From JAXDTI01 sp034090045 (GTDB lineage Bacteria > Actinomycetota > Actinomycetes > Actinomycetales > Actinomycetaceae), in assembly GCA_034090045.1 (NCBI GenBank), contig JAXDTI010000001.1, forward strand, positions 62,001 to 126,000: a DNA stretch of 64,000 nt, given 5' to 3'. A model generated the notes under the pieces. It searched no databases, was not told the origin of the DNA, and saw only the letters and a list, made by a program, of their open reading frames with translations. Shown here one piece after another: positions 53,248 to 62,040 of the stretch. Made by a program: the position numbers and the translations under genes. Every line of letters starts with the position of its first letter. The stretch's first letter is position 1.

Positions 53248-56200
53248 AGGATTATCTCCGCGTCACAGTTCGCTATGACTTTCGCGATACGCCCCCGCAT
53301 TTCCTCGGTTACCTGCACATTCTCGATTGAACCGGGGATCAGGGTCGCAACCGGGGTTGGTTTCCCGTCAATAATTTCGGTGCTGGCCTGGAAAAACTCG
53401 GGGAGTTCCTGATAGCAGGTTTTACAGTCGGTACATTTCACTACGGTCGCCGGGTCATAGAAAAACGGCGGCTTGTTGGGATCTTCTGCAGCAGCATCGG
53501 ACCTGCCGGGAGCATCAGCAGTTGAACCGACCCTACCCTGAGCGCCGCCGAGCGCTCCGAACCCGGGCATCGGGGTGTTCGCCGTGCCGGTCGCCGCGAC
53601 CTCCGCGAAGGCTTTCGCGATCTGGTCGAGCAGTTCTTCACGACCGGCAGCGGCCGCCGTAACCTGTGCCTCTAAATCGGAGCTGAGTTTCCCGTTTTCT
53701 TTGCGCAGCGCCTTTAAATCGGCTCCGGCGAGGTACTGAAGCAGTTTCCAGTTATCGCGGCACTGCTCAGTGAGTTTCACGATCTGCTCGGATACCTTGA
53801 TCTTTTGCAGGGCACCGCCGCCGGGCGCCACATAGATGAACGGTGTGGCGGTGGCGCGGGCATCCGCATCCAACTCCACGTATTCCGCGATTGGTGTCGG
53901 GGTCGGCGCGTCATCGGGTAGCGGCGAGAACTGTTTGCGGAACCGTAGCTCACTGTAGGCGAAGTCGGCGGGAGTGTAAACAGTGTCGAACATCGCTGCC
54001 TTGCCGTCCTCATCAGTGTAGGCGATCTTGTTCTTTGACCAGGTCGCAGCAACATCCGGGTTACCGGAGATAATGAAACGGTCGGCAATGTCAGCGTGCT
54101 GGGGTTCGTGAACGAACAGCGGCGAGATACGCGACTTCACGGCCAGGCGGGCATGTTCATTCGCCTCATCATCGCCGATACCGTGTTCAGGCTGGCAGGA
54201 TGTATAGACATCGACCAGCGCCGGATAGTCGGTTTGCGCCAGGGCGTTGGAAACATTCTTCAGGAAGTGTGCCTGATAGGCGGTAGCTGTCGAGATGACC
54301 AGCACATTCGGGTGCATAGCGGCGAGCAACCCGAGTTCTTTACGCTGCTCGGTTTTACCCGGCTTGAACTGACCGTAACGCGAAAGGTCGGTGTCTTGAC
54401 CCTCCAGGGACGCGGTCGAGGTTTGCCCGCCGGTGTTGGAATACGCGCCGGTGTTGAGCACCAGCATTTTTACTGGCGTGCCGGAAGCCAGGATACGGCT
54501 CATCGCGCCGAAACCAATGTCGTAGGCGGCACCGTCACCGGAAATCGACATGACTGCCGGCATCAAGGCGAGTTCCTCGTCAGTGAAAGCGTGCCACTCT
54601 GGCGGGTCGCTGGGCAGGTCGGCGAGCGCCGTCCCCTCCAGCAGTGCGCGAGCTTGACGCATCGCCAACACGTCCATTGACAGGTCGGCAGCCAAACCCT
54701 CGAACATACCTTTCGCTAGTGGCTGTGCATCCTGGAACAGGCCGTTAACCCACGGCTCCTGATAGGAGTTATAGGGGGCGGTAGAGGCGTACACGGAGGA
54801 GCAACCCGTCGAGTTCGCGATCACGGTGCCGGCCGGTCCGCGCCCACCGGCGGGCCCCTCATAGCGGTAGAGGCGATGTTCGAGGCGTTCTTTCAAGGCA
54901 CCGATCTGTTCGATGGCGGCACTGTCCTGTGTTTTTTCGGCAGCATCCAGACGCGCCTGCAACCCCTCCACCAGGGATGCTAGTTCTGCACGGTGGTGGG
55001 CAACCCGTTCGTTATTTATGCTGTTGGCGAGAGCCATTGTTTGCCTGATCGCGGTGACTTCCCCGCAGCCTCGGCAGGCACCGTGCCCACCGATCGTGGA
55101 ATAGTAGTTGTCGCGATCCAGGAACAGTCGTTTCAGGTCCAGGCTCGGCCCGCCGTTCGGATCCGAATATGTTTCGGGAGTGTTCGGCAGTTCAGTATAG
55201 AACCGGAAGCGGCTCTGGGCATCTGCCAGCAGCTCGGGGGTTTGCTCGGCAGAAACCAGGGCGCCGGGGCTGCACACCGCTACACATTCGAGACAGCCCG
55301 TGCACTTCCACGGGTCGATTGTGACACTGAACAGGGCGCCTTTACCTTTGTGTTGTTTCTCGGCGGAATCGAAGAACGGGCGGGTGCGCGCCACTGGATA
55401 GCCGGCAAGCACCTCGGCTACCGCTGTTATTGCGCCCGGTTCTGCGCCAGCCTCTCCGGCGGCGGTAGTGAACACTTCAGATATTTCGGGGCGTGCCTTG
55501 GTGGCGAGCAGTGCCTCGCGCATCTTCTCACCGATTACTGCGGCCTGTTGGGCTATCGGGGTACCCGCGTCACCGGCCTGACCGGCAGCGGTGTTGAGCA
55601 GGGTCTCGAAAGTAAACACGGTGTTCGGGATTGCGGCATCCGGGCAGGCCAGCGTACATTCCATACATCCGGTGCAGGCCGGGGCGGTGAATACCGGCAT
55701 CTGTCGGCGGAACAGGCCCTTGTCCTTGGCGGCAGCGGAAGCCGGTGGCATAAAGAAACCGGCACCCGGGTAAACCGGCGCCTCCGAAATCGTGCCCTCG
55801 GTGAAGGGCTCCGCCATAATTTCGGAGAAATAGTCCCGGTCAAACAGGCCGTTTGTGAGCGCGCAACCTCCGCCACGGGTACACATTGCCTCCGACAGTC
55901 CGATATCGAGAACCGGCAACTGGCGGCGACCCGCAGTATCGTTCGGGTCTGTGCTGGCGGCATCGGCGGTATGATCTATGGTTTCCCAGTCGAGGCGGCG
56001 GGCGCGGGCAGCACCCTCACGTACCACCCGCATATTCGCTTCGACGATTGCTTCACCCTTGGAACCGAACTTGTGATTCAACTGTTCGTGGATTTTTTCC
56101 AGCATCGCGGCCTCGTCCGCGCCGGAAGCGATCCGGTCAACTTTCGTGGCAATCGCGCCGATAAAGGCCACACCCATCATGCGGGTTTCGAGACCGGGGT

Positions 56201-58256
56201 TCGGCGCGTGCTCTTTCGCGACCTGGAACGCATCGAGGATAAACATATTGATGTGGCGGCGGCGAATCGTCTCGCGTGCGGCCTGAGGCAGCGAGGTCCA
56301 AACCTGTTCCGGTTCCATCGATGATTGCAGGATAAAGGTGCCACCCTCAGCCAAACCTTTCAGCGGGTTCGTGTGCGAGAACACCATGTGGTCTGGGGAG
56401 ACTACTATCTCGACATCTTCGAGTTCGGCGTTCGTGATTTTGATAGGTTCCGGCGAGAGCGTGATGTAGTAGTTCGTGGCGGCACCCGATTTCTCTGAAC
56501 CGTATTTCGGGGCGGCTTTCGAATGCAGATGCAGCATTTCGGCAAGAATATCGGTGAGTAACTTGCCGGTCGCTATCGTGCCGTAGCCGCCGACCGAATG
56601 GAACCTGATTCGCATTGTCTCTGCCGGCAGTAGCCCTGCCGGGTTCGGTTCCAGATGCAACGCCATTTTCTCGGTATCCGGATAGGCTGCGCGCAGACGT
56701 TCCTGCATTTCAGCTTGGGTTCCGGTGGCGTTTTCGGTGAAGAATGTAGAACCGATATAGAACATTGGTGCCAGGTCGCCAGCTTCCATTGCCTTATAGG
56801 TCGCAATCAGGTGTCGTGGCTGTACATCGTGTCCGCCCAAACCGAAATAGCCGGTGGAGAGTATCGGCATCTCGGTGGCGGTCAAGGCCGGGATACCCGG
56901 GTAGCGTTCCGCGACCGCGTTTTGACCCGCCCGCAGCAGCGCCGTGTTCACGAAACCGGTCAGCACCGACTGGTCGGAACGCTCCAACACGGTTACGTGT
57001 TTCGCGCCTCGCAGTGCCTCCACCAGCTCTGCCTCCGGGAATGGCTGCAGCAGCGTGACCTGCACTAGACCGGCTTTGATACCGTGGGCGCGCAGGTGCG
57101 GCAACACCGCTTGCACATCCTCACAAATCGAGCCGAGACCGACCATAATATAGTCCGCGTCCTCACACATATAGGTTTTCACCGGAGCATAGTCCCGGCC
57201 TGTCAGCTCGTTATATTCGGTCATTGCGCGGCGCACCAGGTTCGGCACGTCAGCGGCGAAATGGGTGCGGTGGTCGACGATACCGGCCTGGAAGTCCGGC
57301 TGGTTTTGTACCGGCCCGGTCAGTCCTGGATTATCCAGGTCCACTAGCGCCGGAATCATCGCGCGGGTGCCTTTCGCGGGGGCGTTCACCCACTGGCGGC
57401 GCCACGCCCCGACCGTTTCTACCGGCAGGTATGGGGCAATGTCGGCATCAAAAACTTGACCGTCACTGTCGGCTTCCACCGCCTGAGAATTGTTTTCAAG
57501 GTATTTCGTGATGGCATCGGCGCTGGCTGCCGGGATTTTTCCGACCTGGGATTTCAAGAACTGCCCGAATTGGAACACTCGTCCTTTCGCACCGAAGAGG
57601 ATGTCTTGGGCGACTGTCGGGCATTCGATCCGTCCCGTCGGATCACCGAGATATTCTTTCAGCAGTTCCGGTTCGGGCAGGCGTGCCTCGCTCATCATGT
57701 GGCTGGTGGCGAAACCGTCCATACAGTTCGCGACCGGCACCAGGGAGAGAGCCGCGGTGCGATAGGAGATAGCTGCCAGGTCTGCGGCCTCCTCCGGGTT
57801 AGCCCCGAAAAGGATTGTGTAACCTGCGGGCACCAGCGAATACACGTCATCGTGGCCGCCCATCACGTTCAGTGAATGGCGTGAAACTACGCGGGCGGCG
57901 ACCTGTAAAACGAAACCGCCTACGCGTTTACCGACCGTCACGTAGTGGGACTCCAAACCGTAGAGGATACCTTGGGAAGAGGAGGCGTTCGAGATGAACT
58001 TGCCGCCGGTGAGCGCCGCACCCATCGCGCCGGATTGCGCGGAGTGTTCCCCCTCGGGTTCGAAGAAGAACGGGTGTTGCCCCCACACGTTCTTTTGTCC
58101 CTGAGCCAGTGCCGCCTCAAAGGTTTCAGATATTTCCGTGGAGGGGGTTATCGGGTAGCCGATGACACCACCACAAACCATGTTCATTACCCGCGCGACC
58201 GCGCCGTTACCGTTTATTACCGCTGTTTTCCCTGGATATTTCGCAGTTGCAGACAT
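53244..58256 (-). CDS. nifJ: Pyruvate:ferredoxin oxidoreductase (NifJ-like), oversized with fused C-terminal ferredoxin
   Basis: This converts pyruvate and CoA to acetyl-CoA and CO2, reducing ferredoxin. At 1670 residues it is far longer than the usual about 1200. The N-terminal pyrimidine-binding and CoA-type domains begin TAVINGNGAVARVMNMVCGG. Two [4Fe-4S] motifs are C861/864/867/871 and C985/988/991/995, with an extra Ala/Glu-rich insert between them. The TPP domain has HGACRGCGEVTA, GDG at 1240-1242 and NTGAYSNTGGQTS. After about 1490 an Ala/Gly-rich linker leads to a monocluster-ferredoxin-like module: C1608/1611/1614 (KCTDCKTCYQELPEF) and C1665 near the end. Pyruvate is the likely substrate, though other 2-oxoacids remain possible. 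Confidence 0.87.
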   Translation of the reverse strand: MSATAKYPGKTAVINGNGAVARVMNMVCGGVIGYPITPSTEISETFEAALAQGQKNVWGQHPFFFEPEGEHSAQSGAMGAALTGGKFISNASSSQGILYGLESHYVTVGKRVGGFVLQVAARVVSRHSLNVMGGHDDVYSLVPAGYTILFGANPEEAADLAAISYRTAALSLVPVANCMDGFATSHMMSEARLPEPELLKEYLGDPTGRIECPTVAQDILFGAKGRVFQFGQFLKSQVGKIPAASADAITKYLENNSQAVEADSDGQVFDADIAPYLPVETVGAWRRQWVNAPAKGTRAMIPALVDLDNPGLTGPVQNQPDFQAGIVDHRTHFAADVPNLVRRAMTEYNELTGRDYAPVKTYMCEDADYIMVGLGSICEDVQAVLPHLRAHGIKAGLVQVTLLQPFPEAELVEALRGAKHVTVLERSDQSVLTGFVNTALLRAGQNAVAERYPGIPALTATEMPILSTGYFGLGGHDVQPRHLIATYKAMEAGDLAPMFYIGSTFFTENATGTQAEMQERLRAAYPDTEKMALHLEPNPAGLLPAETMRIRFHSVGGYGTIATGKLLTDILAEMLHLHSKAAPKYGSEKSGAATNYYITLSPEPIKITNAELEDVEIVVSPDHMVFSHTNPLKGLAEGGTFILQSSMEPEQVWTSLPQAARETIRRRHINMFILDAFQVAKEHAPNPGLETRMMGVAFIGAIATKVDRIASGADEAAMLEKIHEQLNHKFGSKGEAIVEANMRVVREGAARARRLDWETIDHTADAASTDPNDTAGRRQLPVLDIGLSEAMCTRGGGCALTNGLFDRDYFSEIMAEPFTEGTISEAPVYPGAGFFMPPASAAAKDKGLFRRQMPVFTAPACTGCMECTLACPDAAIPNTVFTFETLLNTAAGQAGDAGTPIAQQAAVIGEKMREALLATKARPEISEVFTTAAGEAGAEPGAITAVAEVLAGYPVARTRPFFDSAEKQHKGKGALFSVTIDPWKCTGCLECVAVCSPGALVSAEQTPELLADAQSRFRFYTELPNTPETYSDPNGGPSLDLKRLFLDRDNYYSTIGGHGACRGCGEVTAIRQTMALANSINNERVAHHRAELASLVEGLQARLDAAEKTQDSAAIEQIGALKERLEHRLYRYEGPAGGRGPAGTVIANSTGCSSVYASTAPYNSYQEPWVNGLFQDAQPLAKGMFEGLAADLSMDVLAMRQARALLEGTALADLPSDPPEWHAFTDEELALMPAVMSISGDGAAYDIGFGAMSRILASGTPVKMLVLNTGAYSNTGGQTSTASLEGQDTDLSRYGQFKPGKTEQRKELGLLAAMHPNVLVISTATAYQAHFLKNVSNALAQTDYPALVDVYTSCQPEHGIGDDEANEHARLAVKSRISPLFVHEPQHADIADRFIISGNPDVAATWSKNKIAYTDEDGKAAMFDTVYTPADFAYSELRFRKQFSPLPDDAPTPTPIAEYVELDADARATATPFIYVAPGGGALQKIKVSEQIVKLTEQCRDNWKLLQYLAGADLKALRKENGKLSSDLEAQVTAAAAGREELLDQIAKAFAEVAATGTANTPMPGFGALGGAQGRVGSTADAPGRSDAAAEDPNKPPFFYDPATVVKCTDCKTCYQELPEFFQASTEIIDGKPTPVATLIPGSIENVQVTEEMRGRIAKVIANCDAEIIL

Positions 58257-58383
58257 TATTCCTCTTTGAATTGCGCGTTAAGGTACGCTACCCATTTTAC
58301 CCCGAGCTTCCAACTATTTCGCGGGCGCCGAGCGGGTCGGGCGCTACAGCGGAGGTTAACGCCGGGGGCAGCGCCGAGCGGGG

Positions 58384-59076
58384 TCACAGATAGGGGGCGG
58401 CTCCCGGATCGGCGGCGAGCTGTTCCAGGCTCCCCTCAGCGATGAAACTCCCGGTCTCCATGACCGCTACCCGATCGGCGAGTCCCCGCAATTCCCGCGC
58501 ATCATGTGTCACATATATGCAGGTTACGCCATCAAGGATTTCGGGTAGTTGTTCCAGTAGCCGCTGTTTTAAACGCGCGTCTAGCGCCGAGAGCGGCTCG
58601 TCACACAGCAGCACGCGTGGGCGTGGCGCTAACGCCCGCGCCAGGGCGACCCGGTGTGCCTGTCCTCCCGAGAGGGTCTCCACCCGTGCCTGGGCGTAGT
58701 CACTCAACTCGACCCGCCCCAATAGTTCACGTACCCGCTGGTCGCGTTCGGTGTGCGACACCCGCCGCGCCCGCAATCCGTATTCCACGTTCCAGCCGAC
58801 ACTGCGCCCCGCAAAGAGCAGCGGCTCTTGAAAAACCATTCCGATGTTGCGTTTTGAAGGGGACACACCTGTAATATCTTCGCCTTCTAAAACGACTTGC
58901 CCACCGCGCAGCGGCAACACCCCAGCGATTGCGCCCAACAGGGTGGACTTGCCGCAACCGGATGCCCCCAGGATCCCGAAGAACTCGCCGCGCCGCAGCT
59001 CCAGATTCACGCCGTGCACCACCTCGGTCTCACCATACCCAACCGAAACCGATTTGACCTGCAAAAACGCACTCAT
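58384..59076 (-). CDS. thiQ: Thiamine ABC transporter, ATPase
   Basis: A 230-residue ATPase powering thiamine import. Walker A is GASGCGKST, the Q loop is NIGMVFQEP, the signature LSGGQAHRVALARAL, Walker B LLCDEPLSALD and the switch VTHDARE. The ATG at 59076 overlaps the permease stop (ATGA). Similar ATPases serve iron(III) and spermidine systems; the TPP riboswitch at the head of the operon decides for thiamine. Confidence 0.85.
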   Translation of the reverse strand: MSAFLQVKSVSVGYGETEVVHGVNLELRRGEFFGILGASGCGKSTLLGAIAGVLPLRGGQVVLEGEDITGVSPSKRNIGMVFQEPLLFAGRSVGWNVEYGLRARRVSHTERDQRVRELLGRVELSDYAQARVETLSGGQAHRVALARALAPRPRVLLCDEPLSALDARLKQRLLEQLPEILDGVTCIYVTHDARELRGLADRVAVMETGSFIAEGSLEQLAADPGAAPYL

Positions 59077-60806
59077 TTCAGGGTTCCTTTCTGTATGTTC
59101 ACACGCCGGTTTTCGGCCGTGGTCTCCGCCAACCCCATCGCGGCGGCAGCCAGCGCACACAGCAGTACCGTTCCCGCATAGGCCATCCCCTGGTCGGCGG
59201 CTCCGGCACGTGCGAGCAGCCGGTAAATCATCACCGGCAGGGTCGGGTCATGCTGCAACACCAGGAACGAGGTCGCCGAAAACTCCCCTATCGTGATGCC
59301 GAAAGCGAACCCGGCAGCAGTTCCCAGGGCACGGCGCAGCATCGGCCACTCGACGGCGCTAAAGGCTCGCAGTGGCCCGGCACCGAGGCTTGCCGCCACC
59401 CCGTAGAGACGCCAATCTGTCCTGTTCAAGGCGGGCACTATTATGCGAATCAGGATTGGGACCGCAACCAGAGCCTGCGCTACAGGTACCAGCAGTGGCG
59501 TGTCCGCAACCCACCGGAGCGGGCCGCCGAGCGCCACCAGCATCCCGAAACCGAGGGTCACTGCCGACACCCCGAGCGGCAGCATGAACAGCACGTCAAT
59601 GCTGGTTTGCAGGGTTCCAAGGTGCCGGTCAAGGTTCCGGGTTGCGGATGGTATATGCCGGGTGAGTAGCAGCGCCACCCCGGTGGCGAGCACCAGCGCA
59701 ATCCCGGTGGCGAGCAGTGCGGAACGCAGCGACTCGGTTATGGTGGCAGCTATCGGATAGTCGATGCCGCGTGCCGCGCCGGGACGCAGCAGATCGAGAT
59801 AGTTTGTGACACTCCAGCGTCCGCCGCGCCGTAGCGAACGCACCACCACCTGCAGCAGCGGCAACACTATAACCACTGTTATGAGTGCTGAAACCCCGGT
59901 GAGCAGCGGCAGGTCACGATGCTGGAGTGGGCGCACACCCGCGCCGGCGCGCCTCCCGGTTTCGCTGTTGGCTCCCCGCTGAGCTTGCCGCTGGGCGGCA
60001 CGCGAAATCAGCAGCGCCACCGTAACCACCACTATTTGCAGGATCGAGAGCACTGCGGCACTCGCCAGGTTCAGGTATTCGGAGGTTTGCCGATAGATTT
60101 CGGTTTCCAGGGTGCGGGTGTGGGTGCCGCCCAGCACCATCACCAGGCCGTAGGCTGTCGAACAGTAAAGGAAAACCACTGTTACTGCAGACAATACGGC
60201 TCCACGGATACGCGGCCAGGTCACGGTCATGAACACCCGTAGCGGCCCGGCACCCAGGGTGCGTGCCAATGCCGCATAGTCGGGGTTTAACAGTCCCCAG
60301 GTTGCCCCGACTGTGCGCGCCACCACCGAAAGGTTGAAAAACAGCATCGCTGTCACGATCATTGCTGCTGGTGGCATGGGTATCCAGCCGAGCCATCCGC
60401 CCTCGTCAAAGAGCGCCCGCATCGCCGCTGACACCGCAACGGTCGGTAACACGAAAGGGAAAACCACCAGGAAGCGCAGCAGGACGCGTCCCGGGAACTC
60501 ACGACAGTACAGTATGTAGGCGGCAGGGACACCGAACACCGTGGCGAGTGCGGTTCCCCCGGCGGCGAGAAGCAGCGTAGTAAGCAGCGCCGACCATGCC
60601 CCGGTGTCGTCCAGAATCTGGCTGAGAGCCGCCAAGCCTCCGTCAGTGACCCGCACAGTCAGCTCGCCGAACCCCAGTTTCAACAGTTCGAATACCGGGA
60701 TCAGGAAGAAGATCGTGAGGATAGCGGCAGCGAGAATCGCCCCGGCAAGCCACCCCAGCAGGAACCTATACCCGTGCCGAGGGGTTCCCCGAGACAGCCC
60801 GTTCAT
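59073..60806 (-). CDS. thiP: Thiamine ABC transporter, permease (two fused permease domains)
   Basis: A 577-residue membrane protein with about 12 helices, containing two BPD_transp_1 domains in tandem as in ThiP and iron permeases. The EAA-type loops are YAALARTLGAGPLRVFMTVT and YGVAASLGAGPLRAFSAVEW, one in each half, where the ATPase docks. It starts 16 bp after the stop of the binding-protein gene and overlaps the ATPase gene by four bases. Confidence 0.87.
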   Translation of the reverse strand: MNGLSRGTPRHGYRFLLGWLAGAILAAAILTIFFLIPVFELLKLGFGELTVRVTDGGLAALSQILDDTGAWSALLTTLLLAAGGTALATVFGVPAAYILYCREFPGRVLLRFLVVFPFVLPTVAVSAAMRALFDEGGWLGWIPMPPAAMIVTAMLFFNLSVVARTVGATWGLLNPDYAALARTLGAGPLRVFMTVTWPRIRGAVLSAVTVVFLYCSTAYGLVMVLGGTHTRTLETEIYRQTSEYLNLASAAVLSILQIVVVTVALLISRAAQRQAQRGANSETGRRAGAGVRPLQHRDLPLLTGVSALITVVIVLPLLQVVVRSLRRGGRWSVTNYLDLLRPGAARGIDYPIAATITESLRSALLATGIALVLATGVALLLTRHIPSATRNLDRHLGTLQTSIDVLFMLPLGVSAVTLGFGMLVALGGPLRWVADTPLLVPVAQALVAVPILIRIIVPALNRTDWRLYGVAASLGAGPLRAFSAVEWPMLRRALGTAAGFAFGITIGEFSATSFLVLQHDPTLPVMIYRLLARAGAADQGMAYAGTVLLCALAAAAMGLAETTAENRRVNIQKGTLK

Positions 60807-60822
60807 TCAGATAACTGCCGTT

Positions 60823-61869
60823 TCAAAGCAGTTTCGCGACTGCCGCCAACCATTTTTCACGTGAGTTTGCAATCAGTTTCGGATCTAGCGGGTCTCCGGT
60901 GTCCGGGCGTGGAGCAAACTCAGCCATACCTTCCGGCAGTTCAGCTGACTCGTCAATCGGATAGGTCACGTTCGCGTTTGCGAGAATCGTTTGAGTTTCC
61001 GGCTCCCCCAACCAACTCAGGAATTCGGCTGCCGCCTGCGGATTCTTCGCGCCTTTCAAGACGGCACCATAGTCAACCACCGGATAGCATCCGCCGGGGA
61101 CGTTAGCGGTGGTGGAGGCAGTTTTTTCCGGGTTCATCGTCCAGTACGGTGAGGATGCGTAGCTCATCACGATCGGGTACTTGCCGGTGCCGCTCTCCCC
61201 CAACGTGAAATCTACGTTATAGGCATCATCCCAGCCGGAATCGACTTTCGTGTCGTTTGCCAAGAGTTTCTGCCAGTAGTCCAGGTAGCCATCTTCGCCG
61301 TATTCCTTGATGGTTGCTGTCAGCAGCGCGAACCCGGTATCGGATTTCGCCGGATCCTCGATTACACTCAGACCCTTGTATTCTGGTTTCAGCAGGTCGT
61401 CCAGGTTTTTAGGGGGTTGCAGACCGCTGTTTTGAAAATACGCGATGTCATAGTTAAAACACGCGTCTGAACGGTCCAGGGCGACTGTGCCGGGCGCGTC
61501 AGCGACCGCGTATTTTTCGGCTCCGGCAGGTGCCTTTATCTCAACTTGGGTGTCGAAAACACCGGCGGCGGCGACCTTCACTATATTGTTTGCGGTGAGT
61601 CCGACAACCGCGTCACCGACCGGATTGTCTTTTGTCAAAATGAGTTTCGAGTCGAGGGTGCCGGATTCTTCACCGTTTACGAGGTTCACGGTGACACCGG
61701 TTTTTTCGCGGTATTCGTTCAAGGTTCCATCATCGGGCAGTGTCCAAGAGCTGTTAGTAACGATGGTTATTTCGTTACTGGCAGCATCTTCGGTGGTGCC
61801 ACATCCGGTGAGCGTGAGGGCGATGAGACCGAAAAAGGCGGCGGCGGTCACTAGTTTTGTGTGTTGCAT
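60823..61869 (-). CDS. thiB: Thiamine-binding lipoprotein of the ABC transporter
   Basis: A 348-residue substrate-binding protein. The lipobox is LTLTGCG, so Cys23 should be lipid-modified. ITIVTNSSWTLPDDGTLNEY begins the mature fold; FNYDIAYFQ, GFALLTATIKEYGEDGYLDY and SYASSPYWT match the ThiB/TbpA group. The ribosome-binding site AGGAGG lies four bases before the ATG, inside a tight hairpin downstream of a TPP riboswitch. Confidence 0.9.
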   Translation of the reverse strand: MQHTKLVTAAAFFGLIALTLTGCGTTEDAASNEITIVTNSSWTLPDDGTLNEYREKTGVTVNLVNGEESGTLDSKLILTKDNPVGDAVVGLTANNIVKVAAAGVFDTQVEIKAPAGAEKYAVADAPGTVALDRSDACFNYDIAYFQNSGLQPPKNLDDLLKPEYKGLSVIEDPAKSDTGFALLTATIKEYGEDGYLDYWQKLLANDTKVDSGWDDAYNVDFTLGESGTGKYPIVMSYASSPYWTMNPEKTASTTANVPGGCYPVVDYGAVLKGAKNPQAAAEFLSWLGEPETQTILANANVTYPIDESAELPEGMAEFAPRPDTGDPLDPKLIANSREKWLAAVAKLL

Positions 61870-61929
61870 TTTTCCTCCTCTTCAGGAGGGGCTGCGGCAA
61901 GCCGGATTGGCGTTTCCGCAGGTGAGACT

Positions 61930-62013
61930 CGACTTCCTCCGCCGGTATTAGCCGGTTCAGGTTCGAGGGTCTGCGCGGGTGCGCACTCTCAGCCCGTTCG
62001 GGCTCCCCTGTCG
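61930..62013 (-). promoter_or_regulatory. TPP riboswitch (THI element)
   Basis: On the minus strand the conserved blocks appear in order: GGGGAGCC, GGCTGAGAGTGCGC, ACCCTCGAACCTGA and CGGCTAATACCGGCGGAGG. Outer CGAC/GTCG (62013-62010 with 61933-61930) closes P1. Downstream at 61874-61889 CCTCCT-GAAG-AGGAGG is a hairpin that hides the thiB ribosome-binding site. TPP binding is therefore expected to block translation of the transporter operon. Confidence 0.95.
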
Positions 62014-62040
62014 TACAACACTTCCAAGCTAGCACATTTC

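Noticed and set aside
54993..56324. 443-codon plus-strand open frame inside the NifJ-like gene
   Set aside because: It is antisense to a clearly conserved PFOR reading frame, has no ribosome-binding site or recognisable domain, and its openness follows from the high-GC third codon positions of the real gene.
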